DNA from: Siphonodentalium dalli
Taxonomy: Eukaryota; Mollusca; Scaphopoda; Gadilida; Siphonodentaliidae
NCBI GenBank assembly: GCA_032622095.1
Contig: CP136061.1
Coordinates: 52,585,762-52,649,761, forward strand
DNA length: 64,000 nucleotides
Direction: 5' to 3'
The notes beneath the pieces were generated by a model. It did no database searches, had not been told where the DNA came from, and was given only the letters and a program-made list of their open reading frames with translations. The position numbers and the translations under genes are program-made. How positions within the stretch are numbered: the first letter of the stretch is position 1; every line of letters starts with the position of its first letter. This document shows, in pieces, positions 1 through 9,839 of the stretch.

Positions 1-2010
1 CCCACGCAACTATTTAAAATTTGTTATTTAAAGAGATAATCCATCTTTAAACAATCTAAATTCCCAACTGATTGGAAAATTGCCAAAGTGACACCAATCT
101 ATAAAAAAGACGACCCCTCTGATAGTAAAAATTATAGACCTGTATCCCTACTACCTTGCCTGGCTAAAATATTTGAAAATTTAGATTTAAACGATCTTAA
201 CACTTTCTTTTTTGATAATAAACTCTTATACCACCACCAATCTGGTTTTCTACCAGGACGCAGTACCTCATACCAACTCCTCGATTTATACCACAACCTG
301 TGCCAGACTCTCGACAAAGGCATATATACTTGATTGAGAGAGTCTGGCACCGGGGGCTGGTGTATAAGTTGAGTCACTATGGAATTAGGGGACGACTTCT
401 GACTTGGCTGGAGGATTACATACATAACAGAAAGCAAAGAGTCATTGTAAGTAATACATATTCTGACTTGAAACGTATCCCAGCAGGGGTGCCCAAAGGA
501 TAATTATTGGGCCCCTTCCTATTTCTGGTCTACATGTATATAAATGACATACCTGACGTCACCCAATCCGATACGCGAATGTTCGCAGACGATACATGCT
601 TGACTGCCTCTCATTACGATATGGATATTCTTACAAGTGATTTAAATAACGACTTGAATAACTGACGAATGGGCCCCAAAATGGCTGGTGTTCTTTAATC
701 CACTAAAAACGGTAGCGCTATCTTACTCCCTAGTATCCGGAAATCCCCATCTCAACTTGCAATTCCAGGGAAACGACGTCTCCTTTGTAGATTCGCACAC
801 GCATCTTGGTCTGGAACTCCAAAATAATCTCAAATGGAACAATTATCTGGATAATGTAGCGAAAAAGGTTTCTGCAAGATTATCCCAACTCAGAAAGCTA
901 AAATATAAGCTTGACCGAAAGACACTTGAATGTATCTATCTAACTTATATACTGCCCCTAATGGATTACGTTGATATTGTCTGGGACAGTGCGCCACAAC
1001 AACAAACTGAAAGACTCGATCGTCTTCATAAAGATGCAGCAAGAATTGTCAGTGGATTAACGCGCTCTGCCTCCGTTAAAGATTTAATGCTTGAAGTTGG
1101 CTGGCCTACACTACAAATAAGACGCGAATTTCACAAATTACAAACGCTTTACAAAATAATAAATGCTGACGCACCTAGTTATCTAACCATACTCTTACCA
1201 CCACGAGTCGGCAAGGTTTCGGGCTATTCCTTCAGAAGACCTGGCGACTTCTACGCATATTATTGCGAAACTGAACATTTCAGAAAATCGTTCATGCCAA
1301 AAATGTGCCTAACTTGGAACAAACTCCCCGACATGGTAACCAAATCTGAAAGCCTACATGAATTCAAGATATTCCTCAAAATTATATACTACATACACAA
1401 ACCCCCAAATTACTATTATACCGGTTCCAGAAAAAACAATATAATACATACCAAACTGAGAAACAAATGCAGCGACTCAAATAATGACAAATTCGAAAAC
1501 CACATAGCTCTTAGCCCATTCTGTGATTGTGGAAACGAACTCGAAGACGCCCACCATTACTTTTTCTTATGCCCCTTATACCAGACACAACGCGTACGGC
1601 TTTTTAACAGGCTTAGAGCAAAAGGTATCACTGTATACAATATCACCGACCTAAAAGGTATACAAAACATTAGTAATAACAAAAACAAATTAATATTTGC
1701 AGAAGTTCAAAGATATATAGTCGCTACAAACCGCTTTATTACATTCACCACCTCTGTATTCAACGCCATCAGTTTGGTACCCCAAAGTTACCACTAAACT
1801 AACTAACACATCTTTCCTATGTCAACAATCAGTAATCAAACCAAATGAACTCCCACATCGAACCTGGATCTGGCAACACAAAAAAATAATTTAAACATAT
1901 ATATACCATCTTGTTGTTTATAATAACGTGTGTAATTGTATGGGGAGAGGGGCTAACTAAGTTGTATAACTTGTGCCCCAATCCCAATTGTACATTAATG
2001 ATACAATAAA
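1..2010 (+). pseudogene. Decayed non-LTR retrotransposon (Jockey/CR1-like LINE), 5' end outside window
   Basis: The three plus-strand frames together spell one reverse transcriptase broken by frameshifts and stops. Bases 88-333 give the N-terminal RT block (IYKKDD...NYRPVSLLPCLAKIFE). Bases 300-503 shift frame and give the thumb-side block ending GVPKG followed by a stop. The catalytic FADD is still readable at 582-593. A long open piece (688-1797) carries the C-terminal part: a LINE-typical stretch (HTHLGLELQNNLKWNNYL), then RLDRLHKDAARIVSGL, and a cysteine/histidine knuckle (CDCGNELEDAHHYFFLC) near residues 275-295. An AATAAA lies just before 2010. With several stops it cannot make an active enzyme. 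The clade is inferred from motif style only; the element enters from the left edge. Confidence 0.9.
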
Positions 2011-3060
2011 ATATGTTTAAATTAAAAGAGATGCTGGACAAGTATACGCTCAAATGTGGTAAAAATATACATGTATGGGTACTGGACATTGTTCATGTCA
2101 GTTCACGCATAGAAACTGGGATTATTCATGTCAGTGGTGAATGTACATGTAGGGGAACTGGACATCATGTACATGTACACGTTAGCACAAGCGGGGATGC
2201 TGGTGATATATACATATATCACCGGTGGTAAAATACACATGCAAGATGTGTGTATTTTATCACCACTAGTATAGGGACGTTAAATGTACATCCCAGTTTC
2301 ATATGCAAATATATGGGAAATGGGTATACAAGTATGGTCATGTTCACAATTGTAGAGAAGCTGGAAACATATAAATATGAAATTGGAAATATGTACAGGT
2401 TGGTTCATGTAATGAAATTAGAACGAAATACAAATGCATGTCAGTGACATGTGCACAAGTGTGAAAATGAAATTGGACATGTACAATATAGTATAGGTAA
2501 TGAAACTGGAAATACAACGTGTCAGTGGAAAATGTACATGTATGTGGAAAGGTGTCACTGTAAGTGAATAAATGGATATCAAAAGAGGTTGGAAATATAT
2601 AACATTACTAAATGCGTATGCCAGGGATAAATGGAGATTAAAAGAGGTTGGAAATATATTCCATTGATAAATTTACAAGCCAGGGATAAATTTAGATCAA
2701 AAGTGGCTCGAAATTATTCGTAGAAAGAAAAGCACATTCAGGGAAGCTGTAAATATATATACATGTACATGTCAAGATGGTATTTGTACATGCATATTGG
2801 ACATATGTACATGTTAGTACATGAAGGGAACTGGAAAATTAAAAAATATACATGGCAGCGATAAATGCACATCCAAAAAAACTGGAGGTATATATATTGC
2901 AGTGATTAATACACACACAGAGAAGCTCGAGGTATACAGATCCCAGTGGTAAATGCAAATCCAGAGAAGCTGGAGGTATTTTGATTTCAGTGATAAATGC
3001 ACATCCAGAGAAGCTGGAGGTATATAGATTTCAGTGATAAATGAGAAAGTATGAAAACAT
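2010..3060. repeat. Degenerate ~44-bp minisatellite array
   Basis: Between about 2850 and 3035 four copies of a 44-45 bp unit stand head to tail; each has the pattern CAGTGATAAATGCACATCC followed by AGAGAAGCTGGAGGTATA. More diverged relatives (GTGAATGTACATGTAGGGGAACTGGACAT and similar) fill 2010-2850, together with units built on AGGGATAAATGGAGATTAAA at 2610-2700. The array ends about 50 bp downstream of the GT92 exon-3 donor and so lies in that gene's intron if the gene continues leftward. Short ORFs inside are by-products. Confidence 0.7.
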
Positions 3061-3112
3061 GCACATAGTGCAATAACGTGATAAATGAAAATGTATGAAA
3101 ACATGCACTTAC

Positions 3113-3288
3113 TCTGAGAAGATCCTTATAGTTTCCGATGGGAGACACGAACAGTTCATCGAGATCGTGAACAGCCACATATTGATAACCAGATGTCCTA
3201 TCGAGACAATCTTCAAGGACTACGTTCGTGTCCTGCGTAAATTGAGGATTTATCCTTTTCCTGAAAGATATGTCTCTGTCAGCCTTAC
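3113..3288 (-). CDS. GT92 (DUF23) glycosyltransferase, exon 3 (catalytic acidic motif)
   Basis: This exon encodes the GT92 block around the putative nucleotide-sugar/metal site: VVLEDCLDRTSGYQYVAVHD runs into DLDELF, then YKDLLR. In this family a D-x-D-E-type motif at this place is characteristic. The acceptor is a pyrimidine-rich CTCTTCTCTAG just upstream of 3288 and the donor is AGA|GTAAGT at 3112. The exon is 176 bp, starts in phase 1 and ends in phase 0. It joins exon 2 with the same phase, giving YIN-G-KADRD across the junction, so both belong to one reading frame. GT92 enzymes such as nematode GALT-1 transfer galactose to fucose on N-glycans in the Golgi; the donor and acceptor here are not determined. 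The remaining C-terminal family blocks are not found in 1-3112. Confidence 0.8.
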
Positions 3289-4960
3289 CTAGAGAAGAGA
3301 AAACTTTCATCAGGAATGAAGGCGTAGACTTACTTGCAATGCAGCAGCATTGCGACAATGGTGTGATGTATGCCCGCCCCTATCCCAAAGGGGCGTATCT
3401 TTAAAAATAAGTACAAATATTAATTTAAAAAAATCTAAATTAAAAAAGATCGCTCCACTTTAACAAATGCATCGCTATTATATTGATATAATATGTTACA
3501 ACGGAGTTCCAAAAATGGAATACGTCCTCCCCGTTTATCGGCCATAATTCACAAACGCCTGAACTGATTGCTACAATAATTCCAACGCCAATCGATCGGG
3601 TAACCGCTATATTTAACAACCGTGTACATATCTGATACACAATTTATAACACGTTTTTTTTCTGCGAAAAGTATATTTTATGGGGTGGGGTTAACTTTAC
3701 GCCCACATCACATTTTCACAGTAACACTATTGACATTCAACCATTAAAATCGGTTTTCTATGTCATTGGGAATATCTTTGAGTCATGATTCGGATCAATA
3801 GCCCACGTGATTCGCAAGTTATAGCCAATTATATGTCACTCTTTTATTAAAAAAAAGACCAAGTCATTTTTCGCAATTTCAAAAATAGTTGTCGCATTTT
3901 TTTCTAACAAGCTCATAAATTGGTCCAGTGTTGTATGCGTGTCATTTTATGACCATTTCTAATTAATATGAACGATATATTTTGTTTATGCTCTGACACT
4001 TGTAATCGAGATACTTTTCATTTTATGTTAGGGGTAAGAATTGTCTTCCCTAAAAATATATATTTTGGGACACTTTCTGAAACGGACAACAGGTAAAATG
4101 ATATGACCTTTAATTTGATGTATAGAAACCTTTGTTGAGGGGGTTCAGCCAACTCGAAAAATATCTTGTTTGGCCCACGGACTATTAATACCGAATGAAA
4201 TGTAACCGAAAACGTCTTCAATAGAAATGGAAGGCTCCCTTACACTCTGTATACGTGTTGGCACTGTTCAGACCAGGGTAGCGAAATGACTTAACTTTCC
4301 CTTGTAGTTTGTCTTGGTCAGTTCTTTGCATGTTCACATGTGTTCGAACCGTCACTGCATATCGAGTCTTGCATGGTGGTCCACCGTTAGCGAACGCTGA
4401 CTCGAATACACCCACGCAGAAAACAGCTAGCATATTTTAGATATCACCATGCATGGTCAAGTTGTATTACTAATTTCCAATCATAGTGGGTACTGTAATT
4501 GGGTAATTTGTTGGTGGGGGCAAAGTGATGCTGTTAAGTTTTCACAAATTATCATGTTCGTGTTCTTTGGCTAATCCGGGCGACGTCGAGGAAATTCCAG
4601 AGTCAGCATGAATCATTCAAGAACAAAACTATTCTAAAATATTTAAAAACTGGTCGCTCTGGTTGTTAAAAAACGGTCAGAAGAGCCATTTTGATTGTTG
4701 TAGCTTTGCAACAATCAACACAGTCGATATTAAAGTAATTCAAAATATGTGTTCTTGAATGTATTATACAAATAATGATTTTCTTTAAGCCGTTGAGATT
4801 ACAGCCAAATATCTCTAAAATGACAGTTTATGCAAAACAACGGCAAGTTTTCTCAACAGCATAAGTTTGCCCCACCAACATCATACGTAGATAAGCAGGA
4901 CCCACCAACGCCATCACATATTAGCAGGATCACTTGATCATGAGGGATATATATGCTTAC
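3289..4960 (-). other. GT92 intron 2
   Basis: The interval lies between the donor of exon 2 and the acceptor of exon 3. It is AT-rich and holds the candidate signal-peptide exon at 4244-4433. The stretch 4840-4930 (GCAGGACCCACCAACGCCAT) resembles 25335-25370 and 34430-34455, so it is part of a dispersed repeat. Nothing else was recognised. Confidence 0.6.
4244..4433 (-). CDS. Candidate first exon of a small secreted protein (signal peptide), nested in GT92 intron
   Basis: From ATG at 4433 the frame reads MLAVFCVGVFESAFA followed by NGGPPCKTRYAVTV, a short hydrophobic leader with a good signal-peptidase site (AFA before NG). The frame is open to a stop at 4218, but a donor-like AGT|GTAAGG at 4243 would end the exon in phase 1, the usual phase after a signal-peptide exon. 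The mature part has cysteine and mixed polar residues and no family was recognised. It shares strand with GT92 and lies between GT92 exons 2 and 3, so it would be a nested gene, an alternative first exon, or a chance ORF. No TATA box was seen and no partner exon was found. Confidence 0.35.
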
Positions 4961-5419
4961 CATTGATATATCCCGGGAACTCCGTTTTGACGACTTCTAT
5001 GAAGCCGAGTTCTGAATAATACGCCAGAACGTCACGTGCTTTTTGGTTCGCTTTGTCGAAATAGGCGAACACCTTGTCCACTCCCATCAGCCGAACGTAC
5101 TCCACCCACTCCACCATCATACGGCTGTCAGGTTCACCGAATATATGCGGTAAACACAGAGCCACAGATCCGGGTTTCCGTTTGGTGTAAACCACAACAC
5201 TTGCCGCTTCCAAGGGCGGACACTTCCCAGATCCCAACGCCACAAGTGTTGGAGGATTGTGTGCTGGATATTCACACACATATTTCGTCACCATATATGT
5301 AGCTTCATCTCCCCAAAGACGATAATTTATATTGCGGGCAAACTGGAATTCCCGGAATTCACCAGATACGAATCCACAACACTTGAATTTCGTCGCATTT
5401 TTTTGTCGGTAGGTCCCAT
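4961..5419 (-). CDS. GT92 (DUF23) glycosyltransferase, exon 2 (N-terminal catalytic region)
   Basis: The 459-bp exon begins after an acceptor reading CTATCCAACAG and ends at AATG|GTAAGC, phase 1 at both ends. It encodes about 152 residues: CGFVSGEFREFQF, RLWGDEATYMVTKYVC, then the family hallmark LCLPHIFGE followed by RMMVEWVEYVRLMGVDKVFAY and a helix ending VLAYYSELGFIEVV. The 'VEW..Y.R..GVDKV..Y' and 'VL.YY...G' strings are typical of GT92/DUF23. It precedes exon 3 across an intron of about 1.67 kb. The frame is uninterrupted, which argues for a functional gene rather than a relic. A transmembrane anchor is expected on an upstream exon. Confidence 0.85.
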
Positions 5420-6090
5420 CTGTTGGATAGATTATATTAAACCTTCTTTATACATAAGTATAATGTTTTTTTTATATGCAATTACCGCGAGATATGGAGC
5501 GATTGAGAACATCACACCAGATATAGTATATTTTCGCATCATCTCGGATAGTACTTCGTACCTAACATAACCATGTTTCGCGCTGAATTAGGCGGCACAT
5601 GGAACGAAGTGACAAACCGCTAAGTAGGATTTTGAATAGCGTGGAACCGGCCATTTCGCGAAGAATATATCCCACGCGAAGGTATCTTTTTGTGTTAAAC
5701 GAATGCTCGATACATCAAGAAATCAAGGTATGGACAATTCAATATTTCAAAGAATTATACGTTAAAAATTAATAGAAAAACATGTTCACATTTCAGGGAT
5801 GTAGCAGCATGAATTTAAAAGGGTGGGGCTATGACTAGGAGGGTGCAAACGATTCTTGGAATTTATGTCAACAATAGCGTTATCGAAAGACATTTTAGAT
5901 GTTTGGTTGTCGGACTGAACATCAATGTAATTAAATGGTGAACATTAAACGCCGACATGAAATTTCGACCAGGGCCATCTCGATACCAGATAAGGAACCG
6001 ACAGTGTCATGCAAACTCGAATCCATGGCGCCGAAATTGTTTTATATCCCAGCACACGTACCCGATATCTTGACTCCAATGATGTCAGCT

Positions 6091-6091
6091 T

Positions 6092-6151
<60 letters not shown>
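6091..6151. repeat. (AT)n microsatellite
   Basis: About 60 bases of uninterrupted TA dinucleotides. It creates an artificial run of Ile-Tyr codons in one frame, which is not a gene. Confidence 0.95.
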
Positions 6152-6154
<3 letters not shown>

Positions 6155-6257
6155 AACTTGTTATGTCTAAGGGTCACGAATTAATGTCCGACCATCCACA
6201 GTGAGTTCGAGGAACTCTGTAGTTCACGACTAGTTCATGTATACATGCATACTGTTA

Positions 6258-6775
6258 ATAAACCAATTAATAATCTTTTCATATTAAAAATATTATTTAT
6301 CTATGTTTCCTGGCTCAATAGAAAGGTCTGGGACAGACTAAGACAGAATATTTTCAAGCAGTTCTTATTTGGGAATCATGGAACAAACTGATTTGACTGG
6401 TACAGAGCGAGACAAACCAATTTCTAATCTTTTCATATTAAAAAAATTGATTTATCTATGATGTTTCCTGGCTCAGTAGAAAGGTCTGGGACAGACCGAG
6501 ACAGAATAATATTGAAGCAGTTCTTATCTGTGAATCATGGGACAAACTGATTTGACTAATACAGAGCCAGACAAACCAATTTCTAATCTTTTCAGATTAA
6601 AAATATGATTTATCTATGATATTTCCTGCCTCAATAGAAAGGTCTGGGACAGACCGAGACGGAATAATTCTGAAGCAGTTCTTATTTGGGAACCACGGAA
6701 AACCCGATTTGACTGGTACAGAGCGAGACAAACCAATTTCTAATCTTGTCATATTAAAACTATTATTTATCTGTG
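6258..6775. repeat. ~157-bp tandem repeat, about 3.3 copies
   Basis: Units begin with AAACCAATT(A/T)(A/C)TAATCTT at 6260, 6414, 6573 and 6730, giving spacings of 154, 159 and 157 bp. Each holds TTTCCTGGCTCAATAGAAAGG and GACAGACCGAGACAGAATA. The copies differ by scattered substitutions and small indels, so the array is not recent. No coding frame persists across units. Confidence 0.85.
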
Positions 6776-7394
6776 AAAAACTAAATAAATATAGAAATGA
6801 CCCTTCTGCATGTAAGTTCTGAATTTCCAGTTAGCGCAAATTTATTTATTTACTAAATGCTCAGTGACAGGGTTTGCGCTATCGTGTGCCATTTGTGAAA
6901 TTGATGTGCACAAAACAAAATGAAAATGGTACAAACTATTTTATATTTTTCATTCATTTAATTATTTGATTTAGTTTTTAACAGATTGGATTCGGAAGTC
7001 GCGACAATACAAGCTGGTAAAGTCAACAAAGTAATTTAATCGCCGGTAATAAACCTCCACGACATATGCCAATTCGGGAATATAGACAACAGAACACACA
7101 CAACCGGCATCGCGATCATCTCGCTAGCAATATTTACGCACGATACTTGCTTATTTACTTCCGGGTTATGAGCATCAAACTTCTTAAATAATTTATTGTA
7201 TTACCTGTATTTCCCAAAAACATGATATTTATATGAAGGTCGCCGTTTAATTTAAAGGCCCCAAAACTGGAGACTCGCCGACAAAACAGGAGACTATACA
7301 GGTCTGTTTGGCACACCCAAATTTATTTTTAAAAATGGCACAAAATTTTCTCTCCAGCGCGGACCTTGCTCAATGACGAGTAGTCCCCTTAGGA

Positions 7395-7453
7395 AATGCT
7401 CAGTTGATAAGTTCAACAAACGACCTTATTGAACTTATCGTCTGAACATTTCC
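7395..7453. repeat. Hairpin of dispersed family 'GTTCAACAAACG'
   Basis: GATAAGTTCAACAAACGACC pairs with the nearby TTATTGAACTTATCGTCTGAAC. Related hairpins stand at 13184-13246 and 53035-53087, the last a near-perfect palindrome. The recurrence points to a small foldback element rather than chance. Confidence 0.6.
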
Positions 7454-7573
7454 GCATCAGTGCATAGGAATCCTGCTCTTGTATTATATGTTCGCACTAT
7501 GTATGAACATACTCCAGATACTAATAGAAACTTGATATGTTTACTTTTATAACTGATAGGAGAATCCGTTTAA

Positions 7574-7828
7574 CCCTTCCATGAATGGAGCTTCCTGAAA
7601 TTGTGCGAAAACACCGTGGAAATGCATTCTCATATATATGCGAGTCTCCCATATGGAACCTAGCATATTTATGAGAATGCATTGGCCTAGCAATACTTGC
7701 CTTAGCCGTGTAAGCCAGTGCATTGTCTTATATATGCGAGGTTCCCTATGTGAGACTCGCATACATAAGAGAATACACCGGCACAAGGTTTTTAATGCTG
7801 CACCAGCGCAACTCCCGTCATCAAAGGG
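7574..7828. mobile_element. piggyBac-type MITE with two internal hairpins
   Basis: The left end reads TTAA-CCCTTCCATGAATGGAGC (TTAA at 7570-7573) and the right end reads GGGAGTTG-like sequence running to TCAAAGGG-TTAC, an inverted match with one changed TTAA. TTAA target duplication plus a CCCTT start is the piggyBac pattern. Inside are two copies of the hairpin with stem GCATTCTCTTATATATGCGAG (7621-7695 and 7712-7786). No transposase is present, so it is non-autonomous. Its right end is 36 bp from the GT92 donor at 7864. The copy at 43658-43915 has the same layout. Confidence 0.65.
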
Positions 7829-7864
7829 TTACTAAAGAAAGGATTAACTCCATTCACCACGTAC

Positions 7865-8087
7865 CGAGGCTAGTCAATGTAATTCGTGTGTATTTGGCAT
7901 CCCCAGGATTTCGTTGGCTATGAATGGCGCTGTAAACGTAGATATCTGCAGACGGTACTTTCCTGAACACGTCCAACCACTCGCCATCCACAAACGTTGG
8001 GCCACCAATAAAGACCGGGTTTGTTGAGTGATTAGAGTTATTCTTCAGACTCGGAAATGCTTCTGAGTGTAACTGTGTCTGTTGAAT
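7865..8087 (-). CDS. GT92 (DUF23) glycosyltransferase, upstream exon
   Basis: The exon follows an acceptor TATTTTCAG (8088-8096) and stops at CTCG|GTACGTGG (7864). It has 223 bp, phase 0 in and phase 1 out, matching exon 2, so the joined codon is GAT. It encodes 74 residues with FVDGEWLDVFRKV and ADIYVYSAIHSQR, the 'YSA...R' block that precedes the catalytic part in invertebrate GT92 proteins. The open frame runs on to a methionine at 8135, but that start gives no signal anchor and would read through the splice acceptor, so an upstream exon is more likely; a possible short exon ends at a GTAAGT near 8184 but its frame does not fit. A piggyBac-type MITE ends 36 bp into the following intron. 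Confidence 0.75.
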
Positions 8088-8109
8088 CTGAAAATACCGA
8101 ATATGGAAA

Positions 8110-9030
8110 GGAATAGACAGCAGGCAGCCATCCATTACGTTATGTAATTGTGAAGGGACCCAATCATTGTAACAAAGTACTTACAACAGCCTCATTGTAA
8201 AAGTTACTGAAAATCGCTTTTTTCCGACTCACATTTTAACCAACCTCGATTAACTGTTTGATGAAAGTTTGATTATGACAGAAAGATGGGATTACCATTT
8301 AGTGAAAACTAAAGAAGATTACATATAACTGTCGACATGCACTACATGCAAATTTATAGATGTCTTGTTTTGGTTTCTCATTGTATTGTTCACATCCCAT
8401 AATTAAAATCTCACTTGCCAAAAATTTTGCCAAATGAAAATCGTTTTTGCCAAATGAATATATTTTTTGCCATTGGCAAATTTGGCAAGCGGCAGCGCGA
8501 ACCCTGACCCAGTTATTTCTAAGTGGGTTTATGCGAAATAAAATAAAATTATGTGGAACAACTTTATCAACAAATACATGAAAACATCTCTATTGACCTT
8601 GTTCTTTTTTTAATCAAAACTTTGATACTGATAACAAAAAAACTAGCACAGTTCACTCTCCTTCATGTGAAATTGGTCCCAAAATTTCTATGTATGCATG
8701 CAGAATGAATGAGATTAAAGAATGACTGTTCAAGGTTGTCCGTGTCCCCATTGTTTCCATCTGCTTTTAGATAGCAGTTCATCTTAGTGTATCTAATAGT
8801 TAGAGCCAGTCAGATACAGCGCCCCTAGTGGTTGGAGATGGGTACAAACTTAGATATTAGCAGAGCTTAAATCAGGCGCTCTGATTGGTCAGTTTGAGTC
8901 TTATATCAAGAAGCAGTTTAAATAGAGGGAATTTTCTCAGTTTAGGGCGATAAATATTTAGAGTAGGATTCTATATGCCCATGCCCAGTAGGTGTCTACT
9001 GTGTATGTCTAATTTAAGAACATTCCCAGA
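8110..9030. other. No gene seen; hAT-like terminal motif
   Basis: Upstream of the last recognised GT92 exon. The sequence at 8400-8508 repeats TTTTGCCAAATG and ends in GGCAGCGCGAACCCTG, the reverse of a CAGGGTTCGCGCTGCC terminal motif typical of hAT elements. A further motif block at 8819-8915 (GCGCCCCTAGTGG and CTCTGATTGGTCAGT) resembles the start of repeat A at 25.95 kb. No ORF is convincing. Confidence 0.4.
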
Positions 9031-9036
9031 TTAGGC

Positions 9037-9613
9037 AGATTTGCTTCTCTATACTAAAACACACTCTCCCTTAAACTTTACACACGCTCATCAGTGGCAT
9101 CACAGCTTAACTAAAGTGGGTTGATGGAGAGGGATGACAGCACTTTTAAATCGTCTCGGGCATCATCCGAAATCCCAAATTCATAAATTATGCAGATCTG
9201 TGCTGGAAGTCAGAGAGGACATATCTCGATATAGGCCGTTGAGAATGAAAGTCAGTAACATTACTGAGCTTGAGATTTGAACCGTATTTTGTATATTCAA
9301 GAACACATACTCTTTGAACCGGAAGGAATTCATTCCTGCAAATAGTAAGGCCAGGTGGTGAAATACTGGCAGAATGAAGGATTGATGGCAGGTCAGGAAA
9401 TCATAGTCATAAAAGCAGATCAGATAGTCGACACAGAGTAAATATTGACCCGAAGCCAATGAAGTAGTTTTTATGACAGAAGGTGGTTAGGGAAATTCTA
9501 TCATTTCTGACTGCAAAAACTTGAGTTGAGGTGATTGATTGATAGGCAGAGTTATGTCATATCTTGTTAAGTAATTTAAGGGAGAGTGTGTTTTAGTATA
9601 GGGAAGCAAAGTC
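9037..9613. mobile_element. Inverted-repeat-bounded element, ~577 bp
   Basis: A 39-bp arm at 9037-9075 (AGATTTGCTTCTCTATACTA then AAACACACTCTCCCTTAAA) is repeated inverted at 9575-9613 with two or three mismatches. The interior has a 92-codon minus-strand frame without recognisable motifs. A clear target duplication was not identified. It resembles a non-autonomous DNA transposon. Confidence 0.6.
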
Positions 9614-9753
9614 TTAAATCTACCAAGTCAGAGCAGATTCAGTTAGGTACATAATCCATACACAATAAGTATATTATTCCAGAGAAACGGTACATCTAGT
9701 CAGTGGTAGTGAAATGTGATCAAATTCGTGCAGGTCATTTTCGCAATAATTTA

Positions 9754-9832
9754 GGTAGCATGGCCGAGTGGTTAGCTACAAAACCAAACTGTGGGTAGAG
9801 TGTTTGCGAGTTACAATCAGACTGTGTTCCGC
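9754..9832 (+). ncRNA. tRNA-derived SINE head / tRNA-like pseudogene
   Basis: GGTAGCATGGCCGAGTGGTT carries a very good Pol III A box (TGGCCGAGTGG, 9761-9771) like tRNA-Leu/Ser. A diverged B box (GAGTTACAATC) follows about 40 bp on. Cloverleaf arms are not maintained, so it is not a working tRNA gene; a SINE 5' region or tRNA relic fits best. A defined tail was not found. Confidence 0.5.
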
Positions 9833-9839
9833 AAATTTA

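Larger units (their letters stand above)
5420..7573. other. GT92 intron 1, left and middle part: intergenic-like, repeat-bearing
   Basis: No exon was recognised. It contains an (AT)n tract, a ~157-bp tandem repeat and a hairpin, listed separately. At 6869 a CAGGGTTTGCGCTATCG string looks like a hAT-type terminal sequence. The rest is AT-rich unique-looking sequence. Confidence 0.5.

Noticed and set aside
6869-8508. One hAT transposon spanning 6869-8508
   Set aside because: Terminal motifs match but flanking 8-mers differ and the interval contains a GT92 exon; two unrelated ends are more likely.
9754-9832. Functional tRNA-Leu/Ser gene
   Set aside because: A box is excellent, but acceptor and T arms do not pair and the B box is degenerate; kept only as a SINE-like relic.
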